The translations under genes were made by a program, and so were the position numbers. Source: Druceiella hillmani (Eukaryota > Arthropoda > Insecta > Lepidoptera > Hepialidae). From it: a stretch of 64,000 nucleotides of DNA. The stretch spans positions 6,830,001-6,894,000 of the forward strand of contig JAYKKI010000087.1 of NCBI GenBank assembly GCA_039881145.1, written 5' to 3'. This document shows, piece after piece, positions 25,701 to 36,677 of this stretch. A model generated the notes under the pieces. It worked only from the letters and a program-made list of their open reading frames with translations. It had not been told where the DNA came from and ran no database searches. Position 1 is the first letter of the stretch, and the number at the start of each line of letters is the position of its first letter.

Positions 25701-26047
25701 AATATAGAAAGTAAGTAACAAAAAATACATTTGGATTGGGCATTAAGCTGTTTCCTCTATTGTTGACAGACTATTTATTATTTCCGAAAAATTTTTGGCA
25801 ATTACTTTTTGTACTTAATAAAAAATTATGACAAATTTAAATTTCAAAATTTTAGGCTAATTAAAAATAATAATTTTGATAAACGGTACAGATTTAATCT
25901 GATTAATAAAATGGTTAATCAGATAATTAAAATCTATCCAGTTTGAAGTTTCAAAATATAATTACCCATCATCCACTGTTGTAATAACTTTTATTATGTA
26001 TAACATTAATTTCATTTAATGAACTTTTTTTCAGGAATGTTTTTTTT
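22779..26047. other. AT-rich non-genic stretch
   Basis: No recognisable gene or element. A small GC-richer patch at about 25260-25310 (cgctcagccgattctgcagc) has no assignable function. Confidence 0.55.
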
Positions 26048-26053
26048 TATATT

Positions 26054-26102
<49 letters not shown>
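26048..26102. repeat. (TA)n microsatellite
   Basis: TA tract of about 50 bp preceded by tttatatttatatac. Confidence 0.95.
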
Positions 26103-26105
<3 letters not shown>

Positions 26106-27519
26106 CACATTTGGAAAAAGACCATTAAGTTGGATAGAGGCATTACCAATATCGTAATATTCACCAAGTCAGCATATTTTTACCCAAAGTTCCATTCCAT
26201 ATATTTTTCGAGTGTATAAATTCTTACCGTATCAAATTTCTTCAAAATCCATCTAGTAAAATTTGAGTGTCTGAAGAACAAATTAACACACAGACAGATA
26301 GAATGAAATTTTGAAGCTAGATTTTCTACCTTTTGCTATAATTCTTTACGCTAAATTAATCTTTTTTTTTTAAATATTTTCCACGTACAGAAATTACTCT
26401 CTTACAATCTTATTATATGCACGTATGCAAAATTATGATGCACTCCTAAATTTCATGATAACAATTACCGCAAATTCAGAGAAAGCTTACTGAAAATATA
26501 TTGTATCCATAAAACTTAACGCACGCATAAACTTAATAGACGCAAAAAAATGAGTCGCAAAAAAGCAGGGAATATTTAGTACGCCGGCTGTTATCCTCAT
26601 ATTACCATTTTAAACTTACGCCGGCACGTACGCAGCACAGTACGTTGAGTATGTACGAATTATTTCAAATTGTTCCAGCGCGGCTTGCATATTTTAAATA
26701 TAAACCGCGTATGAATATTTTGTATTTTTATCGTTTTAGTAGAAATATCAAGTAATGTAATGTAATAGAAAATGGTACTTTTCAATAGACCCGTGTTTAA
26801 GTACAATATTACAGAAAGTCTATACTATGTAATAGTTTTTGGCATTTGTTTCATTTACTCGCTTTATCACTTTTTCTGTGCATAATACTACAGAATAGTT
26901 TAAGTATTGCTTTAGTAATTTATTGATGAAATATATGAAAAACAATTCGGGATTTTATTTTGAAATCCCGATTGGATCTTGAATTTTGTAGATATATTTT
27001 ACTTTTTGTACTAAAAAATGTGTTCGGAAAGTTAACCATGATATTATTTAATGTAACATAATTTCATTTAGTTAAATAGCATTTTCACGTAAATGAGTAC
27101 TGCCTTTTTTCTTGCATTATTCGTGCAAATATTTCTTGTCTTTGAATTCCTATTAACGTAATACTGCTTAGTAGCGTCAGTTAAAATGTCGTTTAGATGT
27201 CGGAAGTTTTACTTTATATAACTATCAAGTTTATAACATTTAATTGTTTAGTTTTAAACGTTTAATTTGCTTTCATATAGAAGTCACAAGACGCTTTTTA
27301 CGTTTTAGTACAGTACTTATTTTATTTTTTGTATCCTAAAGAAACAAAAAGTAAAAGCTTTAGTCTTCTAGATGTTCTCTAAAGAATAGTGAAATTACGC
27401 AAAAATATTGTGACTTACTTTTCGAGATTATATCTTCCATAAAGAAGGAACATAAAAAAGTAAAAATAAACAGATGAAGAGTTTAAGTGGAACTAAGTTT
27501 TTAAGTATGTGAAAAACAG
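26103..27519. other. AT-rich stretch, remnants of dispersed repeats
   Basis: No gene. At 26276-26310 aacaaattaacacacagaca followed by gatagaatg recalls the primer-like 'cagacaga' block of the degenerate dispersed repeats listed elsewhere. A 9-bp hairpin (tcgggattt / aaatcccga) lies near 26947-26971. A GC-richer patch with two gccgg-containing segments lies at 26580-26700. Confidence 0.45.
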
Positions 27520-27620
27520 AACCCTCGTAATTTCTTCATATCCTGTGTGTCCATCTATCTGTCATAACCTACGTAAATGAAATTTTTGCAAATGTGTGTT
27601 TCCGAAAAAGATCTCATTTA
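27520..27620 (+). repeat. Degenerate dispersed repeat, copy 2 (5' part)
   Basis: Succession cagaaccctcgtaatttctt, then gtgtgtccatctatctgtca, then aatgaaatttttgcaa. It matches the start of the family represented near 18951 and 39670. Only about 100 bp is recognisable. Confidence 0.4.
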
Positions 27621-27659
27621 TTACATATTTTTTTCCTATTTCTTAATGTTATAAGAAAG

Positions 27660-28585
27660 TTAGAGTAAAAAAAAATTAGCTAATTCTATTCTTGTCCCTA
27701 GGCTGATATCGTTAGGAAGGCCTTTTAAAATGACAATGGTATCAAAATGACAATATTGCGTTAGATGATAATGAAAATTGTCCATTTTACGTCGTTTGAA
27801 ACGATTTTTCATTAGTACCCAATCAACTTTTACGTTCTTATTATAACGCGAATATGTGGAAGAAAATTTCATCCTGAGCTAAAAAATTTACGTATTTCTA
27901 TATTCCTTCTTATATCACAGCGTAGTTTCTGTAACCACTTACTCATATCAATTGTCAATGGTATTCATGGAATATAATTATGTGTTTTTTGGGAATAAAC
28001 ATTGTAAAGGTGTTCTTGGAAAATAAACAAAGAACAAGACTTATTTGTAAGTTATTTAAAGTTTGACTCTTTTCTACGAATACCAGGGTATATATATTCG
28101 AATAGAAAAGTAAAGGAAGATATTTAAGGAATGAAAGAAATATATTCCCAATTGCAATTGAGATAATATTCCTTTCATATCTACGTATTGATAATGAATT
28201 GCTGTGTTAAGAGTTAGCAACATCCTAAATTCAAAATTTTCGATTTGTCATTTCACGTGCCAATTTTCTATTTTTTTTTTCTCAAAACGGTAACGTGAAT
28301 GTAAACTATGTGATAAATGGGCACTACTGACAAATACACGCTTGTATTTAAAAACCTAAAATCAAGCGTGACTACGGTTCCTTATTCGGCAAGATTGTTT
28401 CACCGTCAGTTGCTTTTGTGATTTAGGGCGGCGAGGCGGTGAAAATTTATGTTATAACTTCGTACGTCTCTTCATTCGATTAGAACAAATCACACAGACC
28501 TTTCAAATACTTGGATGTATATTCATAAAAAAATTTGGTGGAAGGGAATCAGGCATGTTATTAGGGCCAATAAAGAGTTGTGTAC
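27660..28585. other. AT-rich stretch, no gene
   Basis: No gene recognised. The open frame 27660-27872 (minus, 70 codons) has no motif. The segment adjoining the piggyBac remnant (28380-28585, with aggggcg-like patches such as gggcggcgaggcggtga) could include transposon flank, but no terminal repeat was seen. Confidence 0.45.
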
Positions 28586-29607
28586 TTAGCCGCAATTTAC
28601 AAATCCTGTCATTATATACACGTAATTTAATTTCAGTTTATACTGATTTCCGTGAAAGTGAGAGCAGGAGAGTCGCGTTCGATGTTTTTTTGTTTGTGCA
28701 TTTATTATATAGTGCATAAAAGCATTTACACCGCTTAGATCTATCATTTTATAAAATAAAACCATGAGCCACAGTCGTGTTCTTCGTTAGTACAATTAAA
28801 GCCTATATTTCTGTATTATTCAAAGATTTATTTCTATGTCATTCAGAGCGAAGTACAAAGATGAAAATAGTTTCGGTCTACCTTCATCTTTGAACTTGGC
28901 TCTGTACTTAATGAGCTTTTCATTAGCGCATCTTACTATTATTGAAAGCACATTTTCATTAAAAATAATTTCCAGAGATCTTCAAAAGGTTTGCATTTAG
29001 CTGAAAGTACTTGTTGTGGTACATTGGCAATATTATTGATACGTGTTCGAGTAGTTCAAGATGGTTCCGTGGATACCCATTCATTCCATGATAGCAGCCT
29101 CGATGCTCTGCCGATGACGGTTTAACATTTTCTTCTTCTAACTGTTCTCCAATTTGTTCATTCCTAACCTCTCCTTTTCAGACAGATCTCCGATATTTCT
29201 GCAAATAAGATACAAAATAAGTTATGTTTATTCAATAATACGATATACGCAACCCTCGAAAAAGTCGTTCCTTTTTTTCTTCTTGGCCCATATCCATTTG
29301 AGGTCTCCCGTCCTGATCGTCATCACGTTCAGATTGTTCTGACTCCGTGTTGTAATTACTCTCTAAAACATAATCAAACTCTAAAAAATAATAAAAGGAT
29401 CGTCCACATCATCATCGAATTCATTACAGTTGTTGTCACTCTCATTCATTAACGTTTTACAGATTTCTTGAACTGTCAAAGGTCTATTCGACTTTGACGT
29501 GGAAGTCAAATCACCATCATCAACGGGTCGTTTTCACGTCGAAGAGGTTGTATTTTTTGGGTTAGGCATTCTGATATATAAAAATCGGTGTCACGTCTGT
29601 CAGACAT
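28586..29607 (-). pseudogene. piggyBac-family transposase remnant with internal deletion
   Basis: Read on the minus strand in several frames. The likely N-terminus is MSDRRDTDF at 29607, followed by an acidic region (ESEQSERDDDQDG) typical of piggyBac N-termini. Next is 'RTRINNIANVPQQVLSAKCK' with 'PFEDLWKLFL', equivalent to the family's RTRxHNIV...GP...AxTPxEAWxLFF block, then 'VLSIIVRCANEKLIKYRAKF' (helix after the LFF motif). At about 28780 it jumps to 'LWLMVLFYKMIDLSGVNAFM', the block near the C-terminal end of the catalytic domain (W-P-M-V-x-F-Y-x-M-x-D-x-A-G-x-N-A). The DDD catalytic segment and the C-terminal Cys-rich domain are absent, and stops and frameshifts are numerous. The element is dead. 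Terminal repeats and the TTAA duplication were not located. Confidence 0.75.
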
Positions 29608-30699
29608 TATGACTACACCAATACCGAGGTGACGATCAAGACACGTAGAAAAGTTTTGTATGTAAACACCGTATTTAGATCTATGAGACGGCGATGACTC
29701 AGCTGCGGACACGTGTACACTCGTCTCGCTCGCAACGTCGACTGATGTTACAAGATGGCGGTTGGTGAAGGTAGCTGGCAGGATGACCTTGAATGCGCCT
29801 TGCATTACAAAATATTTGAAAAATAAAAATAATTACATCTGTGAGACGTATAGGTCGGTGGTTAAAGGTCTATGGTGGTATAAAGGTGGGTAAAAGGTAC
29901 TATGAAATATATTTTTAAAAATCTTACTAACTTCTTTTAAATTTACGAACAAGCTCATTTGTCGAGTGATTTCTGTTCGCGTTATCTCCACATAAATGAG
30001 AATTTTTATGGTATTGTAAAACGAATAAAGTGAGATTATTGGAAATAATTTTATTTGAAAGTACTTATCGAGAACAATTTTCGTTATCTTTTCCAGATTT
30101 TTGTAAAATCTGGTTTGAGGGAACCTTGCAAAAGAATGTGAAGTATGTAAAAAATGTGAATTATATGGAGATGAAAAATGAAAAGTAGCAAATAGAATAC
30201 AAATTTTATTTTTAAAAACCGTTCTAATGATATTTTTCTCACCAAAAATGTTTTATAAGGGAAAGTACCTTTGAAAACAGAAAAAACATGTCAATACAGA
30301 CCTTTATCTGAAATATAATGTATATGATACTTGTAAAATTTCGTAGATCAAAAATTGTAAAAACTACCAAGGTATGACATTCGAACGGATGTACAGAAAC
30401 AAGACGAAGTTATAACAGTTTTGTTTTTGATTTTTGAATCCTAAAAAAAGACATCTAAAACTTAACCCTTTTTCAATAATGTATTCTATTTTCTTTTCAG
30501 TTCCAACATTTAAGGATCAAACTTAATAAGTGCTGAATTATATTTTTATGAAATTTCGCTGTGTTTTAGAAAACAGCTCGATAATTGAAATTTCAATTTA
30601 TTATTTTTGGAATGATTATAAAATTATATTATCACGTGCCAACGCGTCTTTCAAATTCTATTAAACTCGGGGGAAACGATAGTAACTAGATCATTATTT
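29608..30699. other. Flanks between two transposon remnants
   Basis: 29608-29805 continues open on the minus strand upstream of the piggyBac Met (reads MQGAFKVILPATF... in the same frame as the N-terminal part) and may be transposon leader. 29850-30699 is AT-rich and contains degenerate dispersed-repeat-like sequence (aaatttcgtagatcaaaaat near 30337). No host gene. Confidence 0.45.
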
Positions 30700-31760
30700 T
30701 AAACTTGCCGCGGACACGGTACCTTTACCATTTTGCAGAACAAAACCCGAATAAGCCAGCCAAAATGCGGCTAGTGTTCGATGCAGCAGCAGGTGTAGAA
30801 AATGTGTCGCTCAAAGATACACTGCTCTCCGGAATGGATCTATTGCAGTCTCTGCTTGGAGCGTTGTTCCGCTTCAGAGAGCGGCCGGTCGTGATAACCG
30901 GAAACATTAAGGAAAATTTCCTCCGAATAAAGGTACGGCCCTCTAATCGACAGGCGCAGCGCTTCTTGTGGAGGGAATCCAACCACGCTGCTCGACCCGA
31001 TGTCTACGAAATGCAGTAGATTATCTTCGGCACCACATCGTCATCGTGCTCGGCACTCTTCGTAAAGAACAAAATCACGCCGACGAGTATCTGAAGGCTG
31101 CAGAAACTATAGTGTGCAAACACTACATGGACGATTACCTTGGCAGTGTAAGTAGCGTGAAAGATGCAATTCGCGTCATACGCCACGTGACCGAATTATA
31201 TCGACGCGGTGGATTTCATATATGTAACTGGGCAAGCAAATATAGGTAAGTGATCAACACTGTCAAACCTGTGGACTGTATCAAACGAATCGTTAATCTG
31301 GACGAGGATGAGGTTGTAGCCACGTGAACTCAAGGACTTATGGAACCAATTACTAACACTCTATGCTTCAATATGAACCTGAACCGAGTGCCAGAAGCTG
31401 TCGCCGCCAGAACAAAGCGACCGACTAAGCAAGAGATGTTGAGCCAAATCCTGTTAGTTTTTGATCCACAAGACCTTCTAGCGTCCATTATCATGTGTGT
31501 CAAAAATATTACTCCCAGGAGTCTGGCACAGCTTTATTGACTGTGACAAAGAGATGCAAGACCAGCAGCAAGAAAAATGAAGCACCTGGCTGCGAAAACT
31601 TTACACGTCATCCGACTTTTAGGTTCAGCGGTGCTACAACATCACATTCGATGACGCCAGTGAGAAGGCACATTCGGCAACGACAGTGAGAAGGCTTACA
31701 TCGCCTTATCGTACTTCGTGTACCGCTACCCCGACAGCACATGCTTGTAGTCCACACTGT
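30700..31760 (+). pseudogene. BEL/Pao retrotransposon polyprotein remnant (reverse transcriptase to RNase H)
   Basis: Plus-strand frames give 'NPNKPAKMRLVFDAAAGVEN' and 'DLLQSLLGALFRFRERPVVI', then 'GNIKENFLRIKVRP', the RT palm and fingers characteristic of BEL/Pao. After an in-frame stop (EMQ*IIFGTTSSSCSALFVKN) and a frameshift, 'HYMDDYLGSVSSVKDAIRVI' supplies the catalytic YMDD box. Downstream come 'NLNRVPEAVAARTKRPTKQE' with 'MLSQILLVFDPQDLLA', and, after more frameshifts, 'FDDASEKA' and 'DSEKAYIALSYFVYRYPD', equivalent to the start of RNase H. No gag, protease, integrase or LTR is visible, so only about 1 kb survives. Composition is more GC-rich than the surroundings. Confidence 0.88.
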
Positions 31761-31764
31761 GTGA

Positions 31765-34700
31765 AATGCGTCAACTTCTATTAACATTTAAGACAGCACT
31801 ACATAAATATAACATAAAAATATATTGGTGGAAAAGGTACTGTTTGTAGTAAGTAAATTAATTTAGTTTCCAATTTAAACTTTAAAGAGAAAATCTTTTG
31901 TCTCTGCAGACCTATTCCTGTATCAAGATTAAACGAAGGTTAAAGCTGGTGACTTTCATTGGTATGTGTTAAACATAAACTTCAGTAAAAAGGTTGTAAT
32001 AAAAAATTAGATAAGTTGTACCTACGTTTGACAATTTACGTAACTAAATTTTGGTGTCGATTAATTTCAATCATTTACTTGAAAAATATGATACATTTTA
32101 CACGTTAGATTTTTGCGTATACGTGAAAGAAAATAAACGTATTCAATGATAAAATAAAGTTGATTGCAAAACCAATTTTTACAATGAGAGCAATCATAGT
32201 TATTTTTCGCAGAAAGAGCTCAATAATTAAATATATTGATGGACAGCATCGCCCACAGGCACCTTTTAAGTCAAAGTTCTTAATTATATAAAAACAATAT
32301 GCCTTACAGCGGTCACCGTAAGGGGTACTAGTTTTAAACACATGACCCCTAAGGTAGGCCATAAAACGACTAAGTCTAAGTATTTAATTTCAGAAACGCT
32401 ACATTTGTCTAGATATACTAAAGATATTGAATTCTTGTTTAAGTTGAAACACTTCTGAGCGCTAATTTTGAGTAGCTGGAACTAAGTTAGTAAAAGTTTT
32501 TGCTCACGGAACTAAACTAAATTTGGTATTGATAAATCGATTCAAACTTCTATAGCTTATTAATTATTATTTTTCTGTTTATTTTTTATTATATATTTTG
32601 GGAATAAAATTCGGCATTTGTATCGTAACTTCCTTAAGTAAGAAATAGTTTTCTCACACTTTCAATTAAAAATTATGAAGCTGATAACTGTATGTTTTCA
32701 TTAATAGCGATGAAAGAGACGTGTAAGATCTCAAAAGTTTTTCAGAAGTTAATAGTAATTTTCTTATTTGTAATTCTGTTAATTTTTGGTTGTCGGTTTT
32801 TGATACCTCAGCAATAAAATAAAATCCTAAGCAAGTCATTCGATTTGAAATTTATTAAATACTTTTAATATATAAATCATTTATTAAAATTACAGATAGA
32901 TTAAGTTTGCAATTCGTTTTACATAATGTAATCAACTTTGTTTCTACAAGTACCGAAATTGGCCGTGCAATGGTGCAAAACAAATTTCCATCTGTATGAA
33001 TCCTGGTAATATTATTTGAATTGATGTTCATTGCTAAGAGCGTCGGCATTCAAATGAAAAATATTCTTTTCATTCGAGTAGTAAAAACGAGGTGTTAAAG
33101 CGGTTTGTCGTTCTGAAGGCTCTGAAATATTTCTTATTTCTTCCGGCATAGTCGTCGTCATTTTTTTTTCTATTTAAAGAAAAAAAAAGCTTCTTTTCTA
33201 GTGATAAATCAAATGATGAGATATACGAATAATTTCACAGAATTTTAGTAAGGCGAAACTATTTGATGTTATTGTTTTTCGACTACGTTGATATTATTAA
33301 CTGTATATAGAAAAAAAAATGCAAAAGATGTGCATATTATTATCCTATAACATTTTAAAAGTGTAAGCTATCGTATTACAAAAGTTGTATGTAAATCGGA
33401 TTAGTAGTTTTTGCATATATTCCGGAAAATCAATGAAAATAAAATTTCCACTATATTGTATTGGTAGGATACAATGTTTTGGAAGATAATTAATATAATC
33501 TAATCTAAAAATAAAAATTTTCATTTATTTCGTTTCAAACTATGAAAATGTCAATAAAGACCAATTTACAAAATATATGCAAATTTAAAGTGGCTGACAA
33601 GAAATATTACGATAAGCTCAGTGAAAGATGATTGGAGTAAAGGGTTACGCTAAAAGCTTTAAAATAAAGGATGGAGACTATTTTCAGTAAAAGGATTTGT
33701 GTTAGAATCAAACTTTGAGATGTGCCGTTGTCTGCGCCACATCGGGTTAGATAGCGATATTGTGTGGGGTTGTGAAATATTTTAATAATATTAATTTTGT
33801 GGTTTAGTAATTTCATATAAATATATCCGTCCTTATTATCATTTTTTTAAATTAAAGCTTTATCCAAAATCAAAGGGTTATAAAAGATTTTTGCACTTAG
33901 CAAACTGAATTTATATTGTCAATATTAAAGACGCAACAGGTATAATAAAAAATATACGTAAAAGACAATATGGCATAAATATTGTTTTTTACTTTTTGTC
34001 ATAATGTGTAAGCTCGAACGAAAAACCTCTTATTACTAGAACTAAATACTTGTGGCGATTTAAATGAATGAGTCGCATCGACTTGTGATTATGTAATTTA
34101 AACGAATTTAAGTCACATTTGATATTTATTGGTACTCGAAGTTTTCACTATGAGTGTTGGTGATAGAATAGCTTTTTACACATTATTTTAGCTTACAGGT
34201 AAACCTTTCTTTCTTAGCTTCTAAATTTCACAATTTTTCAAATTTTTAATTACTTACAATTTTGCTAAATGTATCGTGGTAGGGTGGTTATCTGACTATC
34301 ACGTGAAGCGTGTTATGCTACAGGATACTCTTAATTGCATAATTATATATAATAAACAGGGGCAACTCTGTTGTCAGCTTACCCCTTTTCATTCACAATT
34401 ATGTCTAAACGTTGCATTTGGGAAACTTCATTTTGCAAACAACATATTTTTAAGGATTTATATATTTTTACGAGCTATAAAAAATCAGTTGTCCAAATTT
34501 AGCAAATTGGGGCAGTTCTTGTCGAAAATAGTATTCAATAGACGTTTAGACTCTGGAAGAATTACGTGTCTTAAAATAATAGTTTTAAATTTGTTTAATT
34601 AAGATATAATACGTTTTACAGGAGACACCGCAAAATACCAATTATTTGAATGTAATGTGAAGTTGAACATTTATATAACAATTAACATATTATGTGAATG

Positions 34701-35852
34701 TTTCATAACGCTTTTGTTTTTTAAAATATGTTTCTATATTTTATACATATTATTATATTTCTCAATGACAAAAATACTTTTTATACGAATCTCCAAGCAC
34801 CATTAATATACTAACTATACATGTAGCTGATATTAAATTAGTAGGTGACTGTGAAGATAGAAAGCTTGAAATGTAACACAATTGAAACAACTTTAACTAT
34901 CTTAAACAAAAATCCCTCATTTTTCTTAGAATCCTAGCCAACGAAAAAATTAATAGAGATTGGCATGGCGCTCTTGTACCTTCGAGAAATTTATCCAATA
35001 ATGCTTTTGCTGAGAGTATGTAATTTATACCCCATTGACAATAGAAGTTTGTTTATTTCTGTTTGTCGTTCGCTAACTTATTATATCTAAATTAATTTTC
35101 AACACAACCAAATTATGAATATTTCTACATCATGTTAAGTTGCAAACAAAAGTATAAAATAGACAATTGTATTTGTATGTTAAAAAAAATTCGCTTCACG
35201 CCTCATAGTATATTTAAATGAGTAATGACTTGCAAATATTTGTAACCTTTTTAGCATAAAAAACTAGTTCCAAAATATAGTGCGAATTGGGACTATATTA
35301 ATTATTTTACATAGTTTTAAACCTGAAATACTTAAAGACTGTAATATACATTTCACAACAAATGATGAGAAAATTTTAAATTGAAACAATCAACGTCCTA
35401 TATTACACATATTTGGAATATAACACCTAACAATTTTCTGTGCGTAACGTTATTAAATTTATAGGTGTTATTCTTAACCATTTGTAAGGATAATTCTTTC
35501 ATAAACAATTGGCGTCAATATTTAAAAACAAACAAAACATCATATTCAACAAAGTTGACAATTCAGCATGTCAATATGACGTTCTGGCAAAAGTTAACGG
35601 GGTTGACAGTTTCGAGTTAAGAAAACATATGAAATAAAGGAGATATCGTTTGAACTCTTAAAATAAACGAAAAACTGAAATAAATTAAAGTATGTAAGTC
35701 GTTATGGTTTTCATTAGATATTATCCGTTTATTTATGTCATATGCTTTCTAATATTGTAAATCTATAAAAACTTAAATAAGTTTATTTTTCTTCAATGTC
35801 TATAAGGATTTCATCATGTTAAACCTTGAAATTTGTGAATTGCAATTGCATT
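31765..35852. other. AT-rich non-genic stretch
   Basis: No recognisable gene or RNA. The open frame 34276-34602 (plus, 108 codons) and the smaller frames nearby have no identifiable domain. They are best regarded as chance at this base composition, although a lineage-specific exon cannot be excluded. Confidence 0.5.
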
Positions 35853-35882
35853 TACACACACACACACACACACACAAACATA

Positions 35883-35939
<57 letters not shown>
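35853..35939. repeat. Compound (CA)n-(TA)n microsatellite
   Basis: About 25 bp of (CA)n followed, after aaca, by about 60 bp of (TA)n with one catata interruption. Confidence 0.95.
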
Positions 35940-35940
<1 letters not shown>

Positions 35941-36109
35941 ATGTTCGTATCACTGACATAATAATAAAACTTTGTTTCTTATAATAACTTCGGTGATTTT
36001 TAATATAAGTTTTACACCATAATATTTTATTTCAATGAACAATTTTTTCTAAATTTTAGTTATATATTTTACTCCAAAATAATCATTTAAAAATGAAAAT
36101 AAAAATATC

Positions 36110-36180
36110 AGTAAACCTACACACCACCGCGTATCGGCGGTGAAAGCGCCATAAGGGATGTAGGCGCGGCGTGAATAGTG
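36110..36180. other. Short GC-rich patch
   Basis: Contains caccaccgcgtatcggcggt and gatgtaggcgcggcgtgaat in an otherwise AT-rich region, with a small inverted repeat (ccgcgtatcggcgg). No coding frame or known motif. Confidence 0.3.
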
Positions 36181-36565
36181 GTATTTTCATTGAGGGAAGA
36201 TTTCTAAGACATTAGATCGACCTAATCTTTGAAAAATCTGGTATAATTTTTTCATTAAACCTTGGGATTTGGTTTATGTTGTTGCATTCGTACACGTGTC
36301 TGTACTTACTTACGAGTCCTTTTATATCATTTATGAGATTGAATTATAACCACATAACAACTCGCTATGTGTCTATTGATTTTAGTAAAAATTTATGTTA
36401 TTTAATCATTTTTTGTTTCAAAAGAAAATGTAAATCGCAAAATACCAGTTTTTCTGTAATCATTTTCATAGGAACTGTGTGGAAATTTTAAATTGGGAAT
36501 AGTGACAATTATATTAGCTCACTAAAGTTACAGAAGTTTTTAGAAAAGACAAACGAAATCCCGAT

Positions 36566-36578
36566 TTATATATATATA

Positions 36579-36629
<51 letters not shown>
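36566..36629. repeat. (TA)n microsatellite with (TG) interruption
   Basis: TA tract with an internal tgtgtgta. It ends two bases before a perfect hairpin. Confidence 0.95.
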
Positions 36630-36631
<2 letters not shown>

Positions 36632-36677
36632 CAACCAAGTGTTTTCACAGACAAGTAACTGTGAAAACACTTGGTTG
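36632..36677. repeat. Perfect 19-bp inverted repeat (hairpin)
   Basis: caaccaagtgttttcacag (36632-36650) is exactly complementary to ctgtgaaaacacttggttg (36659-36677), with an 8-nt spacer. It directly abuts a TA microsatellite. Confidence 0.85.

Noticed and set aside
29506..29805. 99-codon minus-strand frame considered as an independent gene
   Set aside because: It runs in frame into the piggyBac N-terminal region, so it is treated as transposon leader or N-terminus, not a host gene.
30725..30982. Minus-strand open frame opposite the BEL/Pao RT
   Set aside because: Antisense shadow of the plus-strand reverse transcriptase, which has clear motifs.
34276..34602. 108-codon open frame, plus strand
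   Set aside because: No domain, no coding-like composition change relative to the flanks, no homolog recognised.
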